DNA of 64,000 nucleotides from Billgrantia tianxiuensis (GCF_009834345.1 NZ_CP035042.1:2356001-2420000); one strand, 5' to 3'. Counted from the first letter of the stretch, positions 28,251 through 39,725 are shown. Notes: generated from the letters alone by a model not told the origin. Numbers and translations are program-made.

Positions 28251-31045
28251 CTAGCGCTCGGGCGCAGGTGTTCTGGACTGACTGTCGCCGCTACAAGACG
28301 CCGTGCCCCGGTGGCGGGTGGCCTCGTCGCGGCGCCGTCGTAGCACCCATTTTTCGAACTCCACGATCAGGAACAAGGCGATGCTGCCCGCTACGATGGC
28401 CAGCCAGTGCTGCACGCCGAGGCCTTCGCTGCCGAACACCACCTGCATGAAGGGAAGATACGTCCAGCCCAACTGCAGCAGGACTACCAGTCCGATGGCA
28501 AGCCACACTGGACGGCTGCCGAAGATGCCTTGCAGGGAAAGTGCGCTGTTGAGCAGGAAACGGCTGTTGATGAGGTAGGCGGCACTGCCCATGACCAGCA
28601 TGTTGACGGCGCCGGCACGGGCGAGCTCCTCGCTGCCGCCCTGTGCCAGCAGGATCCAGCTGAACATGCCGAACACGCCCGCCAGCAGCAGTACCGAGAC
28701 GAATACGACCCGCCATAGCAGGAACAGGTCGAGCAGGGCGGCGGAAGGGTCACGGGGCTGGCGTTGCATGAGGTCGGTCTCGCCTTCCTCGAAAGCCAGT
28801 GCCAGGCCCAGGGTCACCGCCACCACCATGTTGACCCATAGCGCCTGTAGCGGGGTTATCGGCAGCAGGGTGCCGGCCAGCACGGCCAACAAGATGGCAA
28901 GGCCCTGGCCGCCGTTGGTTGGCAGCAGGAAGGTCACCGTCTTGCGAATGTTGTCGTAGACCTTGCGACCCTCTTCGATGGCTCCGACGATGGTGGCGAA
29001 GTTATCGTCGGCCAGCACCATCTCGGCGGCTTCCTTGGCCGCTTCGGTGCCCTGGATGCCCATGGCCACGCCGACATCGGCGCGTTTGAGCGCTGGTCCG
29101 TCGTTGACCCCGTCGCCGGTCATCGCGCAGATGCCGCCCCTGGCCTGCATGGCCTTCACCAGGCGCAGCTTGTGTTCCGGTGCGGCCCGGGCGAATACGT
29201 CCACTTCGACGATGCAGCGCTCGAGTTCCTCGTCGGACATGGCTTCCACGTCGCGGCCGGTCAGCGCCCGGTCGGTATGGGCGAAGCCGAGCTGCTCGGC
29301 AATGGCGCGGGCGGTCACGGCATGGTCGCCGGTGACCATCACCGGGCGAATGCCGGCCTGGAGACAGCGCTTCACCGCCTCGATGGCGGCCTCACGCGGC
29401 GGGTCGAGCAGGCCTACCAGGCCCAGCAGCACCAGGCTCTCTTCGGCGTGGCTATCGTTCAGTTCGTCGTCGATGTGGTCGGCTACCTTTTCCGCCAGCG
29501 CCAGTACGCGCAGCCCCCGTGAGGAGAGCGCATGAATGCGCTCTTCCCAGGCCGCGTGATCAAGTTCGCCGTCGCCGTCTGCCGTGCGTACCTTGTGGCA
29601 CATCTCCAGCAGTCGGTCCGGTGCCCCCTTGACCAGCAGGCGCTTGCCTTCCAGCTCGTTGAGCGTGGCCATGTACTTGCGCTCGGACTCGAAGGGGATG
29701 GCGTCCCGGCGCGGATGCCGGCAGCGAAGCTCACAGGCGTCGATACCACCCTTGGCGGCTGCCACGACCAGCGCTCCCTCGGTGGGGTCGCCATGAATGG
29801 TCCAGCGTCCGTTCTCCTCGGCCAGCTCTGCGTCGTTGCACAGCACGCCGACGGCGAGGAAGTGAGCCAGCGCCGGATGGCCATCCAGCGCGATCTTCTC
29901 ACCGTCCTCATCGTGTCCGGCGTCGCCGGAAACAAGGTGCAAGCTGCCCTCGGAGCGAAACCGACCCCCGTAAGGCGAAACTCACCCTCGGGTAGCCAGA
30001 TCGCCTGGGCGGTCATCTCGTTGCGGGTGAGGGTGCCGGTCTTGTCGGAGAAGATGGTCGAGATCGAGCCCAGTGTCTCTACCGCCGGCAGGCGTCGGAT
30101 GATGGCGTTGCGCCGGGCCATGACCTGGACACCGAGGGCCAGGCTGATGGTGACGATGGCGGGCAGGCCTTCCGGAATGGCGGCCACCGCCAGCCCCACC
30201 GCCGCCATGAACATGGCGCTGACGGGTTGATCGTGGACGATCACGCCGATGGCCGCGGTGAGGACCGCAGCGCCCAGGATGAATGCCGCCAGCACGCGGC
30301 CAGCCCGGTCGAGCTGTTGCAGCAGCGGCGTCTTGAGCTTCTCCACGCCGCGCAGCATCTCGGAGATGCGGCCGATCTCGGTGCGGGTGCCGGTCTCCAC
30401 CACCAGTCCTCGGGCGGTACCCTGTACCACGATGGTGCTGGCGTAGGCCATGCTGCTGCGGTCACCGAGATCGGCCGCTTCGCCGATCGCGTCGGTCTGC
30501 TTGTCGACCGGCGTGGATTCGCCGGTCAGCGCTGCCTCCTCGGTGCGTAGGCGCTTGGCCTCGAGCAGGCGCAGGTCGGCTGGCACGCGATCGCCGCTCT
30601 CCAGCATGACGATGTCGCCGGGAACCAGCGCCTCGGCGTCGATGGTCTGGCGTCGGCCGTTGCGCAGCACTGCCGCCTGGGGCGAGAGCAGGTTGCGGAT
30701 ACCTTCCAGCGCTTGTTCGGCCTTGCCCTCCTGGATGAAGCCGATCAGGGCGATGATGATGACTACCCCGACGATGGCCAGGGCGTCCATCGTATGGCCG
30801 AGGCCAAGGCTGGCTACCGCCGCCAGCAGCAGAATGATCATCAGGATGTTGTTGAACTGCTCCAGCAGGCGCTTCCACCAGGGGCGCCCCTTCGCTTGTT
30901 GCAGCCGGTTGGGGCCATAACGCTCCAGGCGTGACGCCGCCTGTTCGTCATCGATGCCATTGCGGTCGCACTCGAGTCGATGGAGGACATCTTCTTCGCT
31001 GAGCGCATGCCAGGCGGTACGGGGAGCGATTTGACGTTCAGGCAT
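28251..31045 (-). CDS. cation-transporting P2-type ATPase (PMA1/Mna-like), copy 2 (frameshifted)
   Basis: A tandem paralogue of the preceding ATPase with the same domain order: TGESTPV, PEGLP, DKTGTLT and TGDGVND. The N-terminal half (from 31045) and the C-terminal half are in different frames; one base is missing near 29952 in a C run of the coding strand, within the segment FAP(E)GSLHLV. Repaired length is 931 residues. In M6 it reads WVNMVVA, so both the Thr and the Asp of the SERCA-type site are replaced, differing from copy 1. The two genes lie 55 bases apart and probably form an operon. Different ion selectivity is possible but unproven. Confidence 0.85.
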
Positions 31046-31245
31046 TCCCTTACCTCCGAGAACGTGAGAGGGACAACGCCAGATGTATCACACACCCATG
31101 TTGCAATGCAGTGATCCAGGGCAAGGAACGTGTTCCAAGCCCGCGCGGGATCGGGTCAATGCGCGACGTAGGGGCGACATCGCGGCGACAGCGAGGTGGC
31201 GAGGGCTTGCGTTATGATGGTGGCTCGTTCGGTACGAGAGAGCCA

Positions 31246-31707
31246 ATGACTTCGCTTCGAGAGATGCGCTGCCCTTGCGGTAGCCTATTGCCGCTGGCCG
31301 CCTGCTGCGACCGCTTTCATGCCGGCGAGCCGGCGCCCACTCCGGAAGCGCTGATGCGCTCACGCTATAGCGCCTTCGCCCTTGGCCTTGACGACTACCT
31401 GCAGACGACCTGGCATGCCAGCACGCGCCCGCCCGCACTGGACCCCGACGCCTCGACACGCTGGGTGCGCCTGGAGGTGCTGGATCATGGGCAGGACGGC
31501 GATCGGGGCCGCGTGCACTTTCGGGCGACCTTCCGCGAGGGCCGGCGCTGGGGCGTGCTGGAGGAGAATTCGCGCTTCGTGCGCGAGGCGGGGCGCTGGT
31601 ACTACCTGGACGGTACGCCCAGCGTGACCCGCCTCAAGCCGGGCCGCAACGACCCTTGCCCCTGCGGTAGCGGGCGCAAGTTCAAGAGTTGCTGCGGCCT
31701 GGGATGA
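31246..31707 (+). CDS. YchJ-family SEC-C zinc-binding protein
   Basis: A 153-residue protein with a Cys-rich motif at each end: [14 protein letters not shown] (about 8-21) and the SEC-C motif [16 protein letters not shown] (about 136-151). The central NTF2-like part contains [13 protein letters not shown], typical of YchJ. SEC-C motifs bind zinc and often contact ribosomes or SecB. The ATG at 31246 fits the family start; an upstream in-frame extension to 31111 lacks homology. It diverges from the ATPase operon. Confidence 0.88.
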   Translation: MTSLREMRCPCGSLLPLAACCDRFHAGEPAPTPEALMRSRYSAFALGLDDYLQTTWHASTRPPALDPDASTRWVRLEVLDHGQDGDRGRVHFRATFREGRRWGVLEENSRFVREAGRWYYLDGTPSVTRLKPGRNDPCPCGSGRKFKSCCGLG

Positions 31708-31727
31708 TCCCAGTCGGATGAGCCCTG

Positions 31728-33074
31728 TCAGAGCACCATGGCGGCCAGCCAGCCGAAGGCGATCAGCGGCACGTTGTAGTGCAGGAAGGTCGGCACCACG
31801 GTGTCCCAGATGTGGTCGTGCTGGCCGTCGGCGTTGAGCCCGGCGGTGGGGCCGAGGGTCGAATCCGAGGCGGGGGAGCCGGCGTCGCCCAGGGCGGCGG
31901 CGGTGCCCACCAGGGCGATGGTGGCCATGGGCGAGAAGCCGAAGCTCAGCGCCAGCGGCACATAGAGTGAAGCGATGATCGGCACCGTGGAGAACGACGA
32001 GCCGATGCCCATGGTGATGAACAGGCCGACCAGCAGCATGATCAAGGCGGCCAGGCCCCTGTTGTCGCCGATCAGTTCCGCCGAGCCTTCCACCAGTGCG
32101 GGCACCTCGCCGGTGGCCTGCATCACCCCGGCAAAGCCTGCGGCACTGATCATGATGAAACCCACCAGCGCCATCATGCGCATGCCTTCGGTGAAGATGT
32201 CGTCCTGTTCGTGCCAGCGGAACACGCCGCTGACCGAGAGCAGGGCGAAGCCGAACAACCCGCCCAGCACCATCGAACCCGAGAGCAACTGGATCGCCAC
32301 GGTGCCCACCAGCGACGCGCCGAGCACCACCATCTGCCAGGGCGCCAGGTGGCGCGCGGCCTGAGCCGGCGTCTCGTCGCCGTGGGCCAGGTCGCGGTCC
32401 TCGTAGCGGCGCGGCCGGCGATAGCTGAACAGTACGGCCACGACCAGCCCCAACGCCATGCCGCCGATGGGCATCAGCATGGCCATGGGCACCATGCCAC
32501 GGGTGACCTCGAGGCCCAGTTCGGCGCCGCTCTCGTTGAGATTGGTGAGCAGGATGTCGTTGAGGAAGATCGAGCCGAAGCCTACCGGCAGCAGCATGTA
32601 GGGCGCGGTGATGCCGAAGGTGATCACGCAGGCGGCCACGCGACGATCCAGGCGCAGGTGATTCATCAGCTTGAGCAGCGGCGGTACCAGTACCGGGATG
32701 AAGGCGATATGCACCGGAATCAGGTTCTGCGAACTGACCGCGGTGGCCAGCAGGGCACCGAGCAGGGTGAAGGCGACCCAGCGTCGGCTTGACGGCTGGT
32801 CGTCCAGGTGAAGGCCGCGAATGGCCCGATTGGCGAGCAGCTCGGTGATGCCGGAACGTGACAGGGCCACGGCGAAGGCGCCCAGCACGGCGTACGAAAG
32901 GGCGATGGTGGCACCGTTGCCCAGCCCCTGGTTGAAGGCATCCATGATGGCGGTCAGCGGCATGCCCGCTACCAGCCCACCGACCAGGCTGGCGGCGATC
33001 AGGGCGAAGACGACGGAAACGCGGGCAAGACTCAGGGTGACCATGACCAGGATGGCCAGAACGATGGCATTCAT
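31728..33074 (-). CDS. NhaC/YuiF-type Na+/H+ antiporter family permease
   Basis: The 448-residue membrane protein has about 11-12 hydrophobic segments and the conserved GDAGSPASDSTLGPTAGLN (about 404-422) of COG2056. Proteins of that group (YuiF) are predicted to carry histidine or other amino acids in exchange for cations and commonly sit beside hut genes. Here it is the last gene of the hut operon, about 105 bases after hutH. I chose the ATG at 33074 (MNAIVLAILVMV), as the upstream in-frame stretch from 33155 is not membrane-like. Histidine uptake is inferred from context. Confidence 0.8.
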   Translation of the reverse strand: MNAIVLAILVMVTLSLARVSVVFALIAASLVGGLVAGMPLTAIMDAFNQGLGNGATIALSYAVLGAFAVALSRSGITELLANRAIRGLHLDDQPSSRRWVAFTLLGALLATAVSSQNLIPVHIAFIPVLVPPLLKLMNHLRLDRRVAACVITFGITAPYMLLPVGFGSIFLNDILLTNLNESGAELGLEVTRGMVPMAMLMPIGGMALGLVVAVLFSYRRPRRYEDRDLAHGDETPAQAARHLAPWQMVVLGASLVGTVAIQLLSGSMVLGGLFGFALLSVSGVFRWHEQDDIFTEGMRMMALVGFIMISAAGFAGVMQATGEVPALVEGSAELIGDNRGLAALIMLLVGLFITMGIGSSFSTVPIIASLYVPLALSFGFSPMATIALVGTAAALGDAGSPASDSTLGPTAGLNADGQHDHIWDTVVPTFLHYNVPLIAFGWLAAMVL

Positions 33075-33180
33075 GTGCGGCTCTTGGCTGAATGAACGAA
33101 TGTCGAGATGAGGGTCAGGCAGAATAAAGCCCCGGGCCGAAGCGCCGGGCAGCATATCTTACCTCAGCCGGGCTGCCGGG

Positions 33181-34728
33181 TCAGTGGCTCGGCAGCAGTT
33201 CCACCGGTACCAGCTCGTTGAGCGTCCGAGAGGCAAGCAGTTGGGTGGCCCGCTCGATGTCGGGGGCGAAGAAGCGGTCACGGTCGTAGTAGGCAACCTC
33301 GTTGCGCAGCGCCTGCCTGGCCCGCTCCAGGCGCGGCGTGCTTTCCAGCCGATGGTGATTCGCATCGAGCCGGAAATCGAGCCCCTGGCAGGCGGCCAGC
33401 CATTCGATGGCGACGATGCCGCGCACGTTGTCGGCCATCTCCCACAGCCGCTTGCCGGCGGCCGGGGCCATGGAGACGTGATCCTCCTGGTTGGCCGAGG
33501 TGGGCAGGCTGTCGACGCTGTGGGGGTGGGCCAGGGCCTTGTTCTCGCTGGCCAGCGCCGCGGCGGTGACCTGGGCGATCATGAAGCCGGAGTTGACCCC
33601 GCCGTTCTCCACCAGGAACGGGGGCAGCTGCGACATGTGGGTATCCATCATCAGCGAGACGCGGCGCTCGGTGAGCGAACCGATCTCGGCCAGTGCCAGG
33701 GCCAGGTTGTCGGCAGCCATGGCCACCGGCTCGGCATGGAAGTTGCCACCGGAGAGAATGTCGCCTTCGTCGCTGAACACCAGCGGGTTGTCCGATACCG
33801 CATTCATCTCGACGGCCAGCACCTCGGCGGCCTGGCGGATCTGGGTCAGCACCGCGCCCATCACCTGGGGCTGGCAGCGCAGCGAGTAGGGGTCCTGCAC
33901 CTTGTCGCAGTGGGCGTGGGAGTCGCTGATCTCGCTGCGTTCGCCCAGCAGGTGGCGGTAGGCGGCGGCGGCATCGATCTGGCCGCGCTGGCCGCGGGCA
34001 TCGTGGATGCGGGCATCGAAGGGCGCGCGGGAGCTGAGCGTGGCCTCCACGGTCAGTGCGCCGCATACCGTGGCGGCGGCGTAGAGGTCCTCGGCCTCGA
34101 ACAGGCCCTTGAGCGCATAGGCGGTAGAGACCTGGGTGCCGTTGAGCAGCGCCAGGCCCTCCTTGGGCGCGAGGCTGAGCGGCTGGAGGCCGGCGATCTC
34201 GAGAGCCTGGCGGGCGGGGATCCATTCGCCGCGATGGTGTGCCTTGCCCTCGCCGAGCAGTACCACGCTCATATGCGCCAGCGGCGCCAGGTCGCCGGAA
34301 GCACCCACCGAACCCTTGAGCGGAATGTGCGGGTAGACCTCGGCGTTGACCAGGGCGAGCAGGGCGTCGAGTACTTCGCGGCGGATACCTGAGAAGCCTC
34401 GCGCCAGGCTGTTGACCTTGAGCACCATGATCAGACGCACCAGGGCGTCTTCCATGGGCTCGCCGACTCCGGTGGCGTGAGATAGCACCAGCGAGCGCTG
34501 GAGATCCTTCAGGTGGTCATGGTCGATGCGGGTCTGGGCCAGCAGGCCGAAGCCGGTGTTGATGCCGTAGACGGTGCGATCCTCGGCGACGACGCGATTG
34601 ACGCAGTCGACGCCGCGTTGGATGGCGGCGTCGGCGCTGTCGGGCAGCGTCACGCGCAGCGGTGCCTCGAAGACCTGGCGCGCCTGGGCCAGGGTCATGC
34701 TGCCGGGATTGATACTGAGATTAGACAT
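33181..34728 (-). CDS. hutH: histidine ammonia-lyase
   Basis: HutH removes ammonia from L-histidine to give urocanate. The 515-residue protein keeps the full MIO-forming motif [12 protein letters not shown] (about 139-150), the YGINTGFG loop (about 53-60), the catalytic Tyr in [13 protein letters not shown] (near 280) and NQEDHVSM (near 412). It starts at 34728 with AGAGG upstream and overlaps the 3' end of the divergent lyase paralogue by 34 bases on the same strand. It serves as an internal control for how abnormal that paralogue is. Confidence 0.96.
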   Translation of the reverse strand: MSNLSINPGSMTLAQARQVFEAPLRVTLPDSADAAIQRGVDCVNRVVAEDRTVYGINTGFGLLAQTRIDHDHLKDLQRSLVLSHATGVGEPMEDALVRLIMVLKVNSLARGFSGIRREVLDALLALVNAEVYPHIPLKGSVGASGDLAPLAHMSVVLLGEGKAHHRGEWIPARQALEIAGLQPLSLAPKEGLALLNGTQVSTAYALKGLFEAEDLYAAATVCGALTVEATLSSRAPFDARIHDARGQRGQIDAAAAYRHLLGERSEISDSHAHCDKVQDPYSLRCQPQVMGAVLTQIRQAAEVLAVEMNAVSDNPLVFSDEGDILSGGNFHAEPVAMAADNLALALAEIGSLTERRVSLMMDTHMSQLPPFLVENGGVNSGFMIAQVTAAALASENKALAHPHSVDSLPTSANQEDHVSMAPAAGKRLWEMADNVRGIVAIEWLAACQGLDFRLDANHHRLESTPRLERARQALRNEVAYYDRDRFFAPDIERATQLLASRTLNELVPVELLPSH

Positions 34729-36326
34729 GTCTGCCTCTTTCCAGGGTACAGGTGGGGGGCAAGTGTGATGAAGGAGGCCTGTCGGGAGGTATCCTGAAGC
34801 AAGTGGCGAGCTGTCTGCAGATCTAGATGCAGGGGATGCTCTTCATTATAAAAAGGAACTGCCTCTCGCAGTGCTTTCCAGGCCAACTCGGTGCCTGGGG
34901 CGAAGTCCTGGTCTTCGATCAGGTCGAAAGCCTGGGCAGCCAGCAGGTATTCGATGGCAATCACCTGAAAAGCATTGTCGAGGGCCTGGTCCAGCTTCAG
35001 GGCGGCACTTTCCCCCAGGCTCAGGTGATCTTCTTGCAGTCCTGAGGTCAGGAAATTATCGGTGACCGCGGGCTGGGCCAGGCGCTTGTTGTCGGCAACC
35101 AGCGAGGCTGCCGTGTACTGGGCAATCATCATGCCTGACTTGACCCCGACCTCGTCGGTCAGGAATGGGGGTAGCCGGCTGGTCTGCGGTGTCACGAGTC
35201 GATAGGCGCGGCGTTCGGAAATCGAACTCCACTCGCACACGGCGATTGCCAGCAGGTCGCATGCCATGGCTACCGAGGCCCCATGGGGGTTGGCCTGCGA
35301 CACGACGCGGTAGCCATCCTCCGTCGCAATTACCAGGGGATTGTCAGTCGCCGAATTCAACTCCTGGTCGATTTGCCTGGCGGCATGCGCGAATTGATCG
35401 CGACAGGCACCATGCACCTGGGGTATCGAGCGCAGGCTAAGTGCGTCCTGTAGGTGCTGGCCCTGACAGCGTGCGAGTCGCCGGCTGTACTGCAGCAGTT
35501 GGTGCAGGTTGTCGCCGACGTGCCGGACTCCCTGATGCCGCTTGAGGCCCGTCACTTGGGGTAGCAGCGCATCCAACTGGCCGCCCAAGGCCTCGAAGCT
35601 CATGGCACCGACAATATCGGCCCAGGCAGCCAGACGGGCGGTATCCTCTAGGGCGAGGCAAGCCAGGCCGGTCATGGCCGGAGTACCATTGACCAGGCTC
35701 AGACCATCCTTGGGACCGAGGGTCAGTGGAGCCATCCCGATGGCATCCAGCGCCTGTCTGGCCGACATACGTTGGCCGTTGAATTCGACCTCGCCGTGAC
35801 CAATCAGCACCAGGCCGATGTGTGCCATGTGAGTGAGGTAGCCGACCGAACCCCGTGAGGGCACGATCGGGGTGATCCGTTCGTTCAGCAGATGTAGCAG
35901 CCCTTTGACGACTGCAGGGCTGATGCCGGAGTAGCCGTGGCTGTAATTAATAACGGCGCAGCAGATGATTGCCCGGACTTGCTCTGTCCTCAGTGGCGTA
36001 CCCACGCCACAAGCATGGCTCATCAGCGTGTGGTAGGAGAGTCGCTGCAGCTCGTCTCGCTTGAGCACTACGTCGCAAAGGGCACCCAGGCCGGTATTGA
36101 TGCCATAGTGCGGCACCGTCGAGGAGGCTATTTCCTCTACGGCCTGGCGCGCTGCGGCGATCCTCTCCCATGCGCCTTGTGATAGCGACAGGAGCGCGCC
36201 GTGGCGAGCCACCCGGACCACTTGTTGCCATTCAACCGGCGTTGCGCCGAGTTCAACGCATTCGGCATGCTCATTCACGGGCAGTTTCCGCCAATTGGCC
36301 CAGTGCGTCTGGCTGATACTGTTCAT
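34695..36326 (-). CDS. HAL/PAL-fold lyase lacking the MIO triad, candidate histidine-betaine lyase
   Basis: This 543-residue homologue of histidine ammonia-lyase keeps the YGINTGLG loop (about 74-81), [10 protein letters not shown] and the LQEDHLSL segment. Where HutH has [15 protein letters not shown] it reads [12 protein letters not shown], so the Ala-Ser-Gly that cyclises into MIO is deleted in frame. The position of the catalytic Tyr (DPYSLRC in HutH) reads DALSLRS. The only MIO-less branch of this fold I know is ergothionase, which eliminates trimethylamine, a leaving group needing no MIO. The preceding gene is a BCCT transporter, overlapping by 56 bases, and hutU and hutH flank the pair. 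I infer a lyase for ergothioneine or hercynine. Confidence 0.75.
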   Translation of the reverse strand: MNSISQTHWANWRKLPVNEHAECVELGATPVEWQQVVRVARHGALLSLSQGAWERIAAARQAVEEIASSTVPHYGINTGLGALCDVVLKRDELQRLSYHTLMSHACGVGTPLRTEQVRAIICCAVINYSHGYSGISPAVVKGLLHLLNERITPIVPSRGSVGYLTHMAHIGLVLIGHGEVEFNGQRMSARQALDAIGMAPLTLGPKDGLSLVNGTPAMTGLACLALEDTARLAAWADIVGAMSFEALGGQLDALLPQVTGLKRHQGVRHVGDNLHQLLQYSRRLARCQGQHLQDALSLRSIPQVHGACRDQFAHAARQIDQELNSATDNPLVIATEDGYRVVSQANPHGASVAMACDLLAIAVCEWSSISERRAYRLVTPQTSRLPPFLTDEVGVKSGMMIAQYTAASLVADNKRLAQPAVTDNFLTSGLQEDHLSLGESAALKLDQALDNAFQVIAIEYLLAAQAFDLIEDQDFAPGTELAWKALREAVPFYNEEHPLHLDLQTARHLLQDTSRQASFITLAPHLYPGKRQTCLISVSIPAA

Positions 36327-37875
36327 GAGCCCCTCGCATAATGAAAGTTTTTACTGCCGCAGCCACGATCAGCGCAAACAGGAACAGCACGGTGAATCCT
36401 CCTGCTGCGGCCAGGAACTTAATGCCATCCACACCCTGGGCGCCGCCGCCGAAGGCCACCATGATGTAGGCGATGACGCCGATCGAGAGACCCCAGAGTA
36501 TCTTCTGCTTGCGGGGCGCCTCTTCATCCGCCGTCATGTTCTTGGTGCAGATGGTAGCGATGGTCGATGACATCGAGTCCGCGGCGGTGGAGAAGGAGAT
36601 GATCAAGGTCAGGATGGCTAGCGGGATCAGCAGGGCGGACAGCGGCAGGTGTTGTAGAAAGCCCCATAGCCCCGATACCGCGCCGCTATCGGTAACTACT
36701 CCGATCAGGTCCAGGGTTCCGTCCATTTGCCACTTGATGGCCGATCCTCCCCAGATGGCGAACCAGATGATGCCGAACGCCGAAGGCAGAATCCAATTGA
36801 TGACGAGGAATTCGCGCAGTGTCCTACCGTAGGAGATGCGTGCCAGGAACAGCCCCATCAGCGGTGCATAGGCGATCCAGATCGACCAGTCGTACATGGT
36901 CCACCAAGTTACCAGAGCCTCGCCTCCCGACTCCTTTGTGTCGAACGACCACAGGAAAAAGTTGTCGAGCCAATAACCCAGGCTGGTCACCGACAGACTG
37001 AGGATGTAATTCAGCGGGCCGATAATCAGCAGGATGACAACGAAAGCATAGAAGATGTAGGCATTGATCGACGACAGGAATCGGATGCCGCGCTTGAGCC
37101 CGGAGACCGCCGAGGTAATGAAGATGGCGGAAATGATCAACGTAAGGATCAGCCAGGTGGTGGGGTTCGACGCGATGCCGTATTCGACCTCGAGACCGGA
37201 GCTGATCAGGGCCAGGCCGGCACCCAGCGACGAGGCGAGCCCCAGAGCGATAGCCAGTATCGAGATGATATCGACCACCGCGCGAACCAAGGGCTTGCGT
37301 TCGGTATTGCCAAGAATGGGTAACAGTGTCGACGAGATCGAAAAGCGCTGTTGTCGATTGAAATGCATGTAGCCGATCATCAAGCCGACGATGGAGTACA
37401 TGGCATAGGGAATGAAACTCCAATTGTGAAAGCTTCTGGCCAACGCAAATATCGCGGCTTTGGCACTGCTGGGCTCGAAGGCTTGATTGCCGATTTCGCC
37501 ATAGACGTTGCCAAGGTAGATGATCGGCTCGTTGACCGAGTAGGTCACTACGCCCGTGGCGATGCCGCCGGTAAGTGCCATGGCGAATGTCGTTGCCATT
37601 GAAAATGTCGGCTTGGCGTTCTCTCCACCTAGCCGAATGTTGCCGGCCTTGGAGAAGAATATGTAGGCAGTAACGCTCAGCGCCGCCACAGCTAACAATT
37701 GGTAGAGCCAGCCGAAATCGGAGAGGGATAGGTAGAACAGCTGTCTGGCAACGCTGACTAGCAGCTCGTTATTAGCAAGACCAATGGTGACAGCCAGCAA
37801 GATGATGGCAAAGGCTGGAATGAATACGCTTCGGTTCAGACTTTTCTTGATTGGAATTGACATTGGAAGATCCAT
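36271..37875 (-). CDS. BCCT-family betaine transporter
   Basis: The 534-residue protein has about 12 transmembrane helices and the BCCT features GGIATGVVTYSVNEPI (about 102-117), FHNWSFIPYAMYSIVGL and the signature helix with WSIWIAYAPLMGLFLARISYGRT (about 326-348). The aromatic box is a divergent version of the usual W-x-x-x-Y-W-x-W, pointing to a substrate other than glycine betaine. BCCT carriers move trimethylammonium compounds. Its 3' end overlaps the MIO-less lyase gene, so uptake and cleavage of the same betaine is likely. An ATG at 37863 is an alternative start. Composition of this pair looks less GC-rich than the hut genes around it. Confidence 0.85.
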   Translation of the reverse strand: MDLPMSIPIKKSLNRSVFIPAFAIILLAVTIGLANNELLVSVARQLFYLSLSDFGWLYQLLAVAALSVTAYIFFSKAGNIRLGGENAKPTFSMATTFAMALTGGIATGVVTYSVNEPIIYLGNVYGEIGNQAFEPSSAKAAIFALARSFHNWSFIPYAMYSIVGLMIGYMHFNRQQRFSISSTLLPILGNTERKPLVRAVVDIISILAIALGLASSLGAGLALISSGLEVEYGIASNPTTWLILTLIISAIFITSAVSGLKRGIRFLSSINAYIFYAFVVILLIIGPLNYILSLSVTSLGYWLDNFFLWSFDTKESGGEALVTWWTMYDWSIWIAYAPLMGLFLARISYGRTLREFLVINWILPSAFGIIWFAIWGGSAIKWQMDGTLDLIGVVTDSGAVSGLWGFLQHLPLSALLIPLAILTLIISFSTAADSMSSTIATICTKNMTADEEAPRKQKILWGLSIGVIAYIMVAFGGGAQGVDGIKFLAAAGGFTVLFLFALIVAAAVKTFIMRGAHEQYQPDALGQLAETARE

Positions 37876-37977
37876 TATTAGGAATTATTGTCCGGGTGCT
37901 GCAAACGTTACCGACATATTGTTGGCATGGCGGTAACGTCAGGTGTCGTGTCAACGGAGCAGGTATGAGAATGAGGT

Positions 37978-39668
37978 TTACTTGAGCATCGGCAGATCCA
38001 ACCCATTTTCCCGGGCGCACTGCTTGGCGATATCGTACCCGGCATCGGCGTGGCGCATCACCCCGGTGCCGGGGTCGTTGCGCAATACCCGGCCCAGGCG
38101 GGCGTGGGCGTCGTCCGTGCCGTCGGCGACGATCACCACTCCGGCATGCTGGGAGAAGCCCATGCCCACGCCGCCGCCGTGGTGCAGCGAGACCCAGGTG
38201 GCGCCGCCGGCGGTGTTGAGCAGGGCGTTGAGCAGCGGCCAGTCGGAGACGGCGTCGGAGCCGTCCAGCATGGCTTCGGTCTCGCGGTTGGGGCTCGCCA
38301 CCGAGCCGGAGTCGAGGTGGTCGCGACCGATGACCACAGGAGCCTTGAGTTCGCCGTTCTTCACCATCTCGTTGAAGGCCTGGCCGAGGCGGGCGCGATC
38401 CTTGAGGCCCACCCAGCAGATGCGCGCCGGCAGCCCCTGGAAGCTGATGCGCTCCTGGGCCATGTCGAGCCAGCGGTGCAGGTGCGGGTCGTCGGGATCA
38501 GCTCCTTGACCTTGGCATCGGTCTTGTAGATGTCCTCCGGGTCGCCGGAGAGCGCCGCCCAGCGGAACGGGCCGATACCCTGGCAGAACAGCGGGCGGAT
38601 GTAGGCTGGCACGAAGCCGGGGAAGTCGAAGGCGTTGACGACGCCTTCTTCCTTGGCCATCTGGCGGATGTTGTTGCCGTAGTCGAAGGTGGGCACGCCC
38701 ATCTTCTGGAAGTCGAGCATGGCCTGCACGTGCACCGCCATGGACTGTTTGGCGGCCTTGACCACCGCTTCGGGCTCGGCCTTGCCGCGCTCGACGTACT
38801 CGTCCCAGCGCCAGCCGGCGGGCAGATAGCCATGCAGCGGGTCGTGGGCGCTGGTCTGGTCGGTGACCATGTCCGGCTTGACGCCACGCTTGACCAGCTC
38901 CGGCAGCACCTCGGCAGCGTTACCGCACAGGCCGATGGAGACCGCCTTGCCCTCGGCGGTGTAGCGCTCGAGGCGCGCCAGGGCGTCGTCGAGGTCGTCG
39001 GCCTGCTCGTCCAGATAGCGGGTGCGCAGGCGGAAGTCGATGCGCGACTGCTGGCACTCGACGTTGAGCGAACAGGCGCCGGCCAGGCTCGCCGCCAGCG
39101 GCTGGGCGCCGCCCATGCCGCCAAGGCCGGCGGTGAGGATCCAGCGGCCGGTGAGGTCGCCGCCGTAGTGCTGGCGCCCGGCCTCGACGAAGGTCTCGTA
39201 GGTGCCCTGGACGATGCCCTGGGAGCCGATGTAGATCCACGAGCCTGCGGTCATCTGGCCGTACATCATCAGGCCCTTGCGATCCAGCTCGTTGAAATGT
39301 TCCCAGTTGGCCCAGGCCGGTACTAGGTTGGAGTTGGCGATGAGTACCCGCGGGGCGTCCTTGTGGGTCTCGAACACGCCCACCGGCTTGCCGGACTGGA
39401 TCAGCAGGGTCTGGTGGTCTTCCAGGCGCTTGAGTGTCGCGACGATGGTATCGAAGCACTGCCAGTCGCGGGCCGCGCGGCCGATGCCGCCGTAGACCAC
39501 CAGGTCCTCGGGGCGCTCGGCGACGTCCGGGTGGAGGTTGTTCATCAGCATGCGCAGCGGCGCTTCGGTCAGCCAACTCTTGCAGTTGAGCGTGCTGCCA
39601 GTGGGGGCGGCGATGCGGCGGTTGGGGTCGTGGCGCGGGTCGGTGGCGATCTGGGAGTGGCTGTTCAT
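37978..39668 (-). CDS. hutU: urocanate hydratase (frameshifted)
   Basis: HutU converts urocanate to imidazolonepropionate using tightly bound NAD+. The first frame (from 39668) contains [15 protein letters not shown] (about 60-74) and [14 protein letters not shown] (about 179-192). The C-terminal part, with [14 protein letters not shown] and [18 protein letters not shown], is in another frame. One base is missing from a C run of the coding strand at about 38494 (within [11 protein letters not shown]). Repaired length is 563 residues, as expected. It lies between hutG and the BCCT gene. Confidence 0.93.
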
Positions 39669-39725
39669 GGGCGTGTCTTCTCTCGTTACGTGTCGTTTGG
39701 CCGTTATGGGCGTTTGGCGTTAGCT

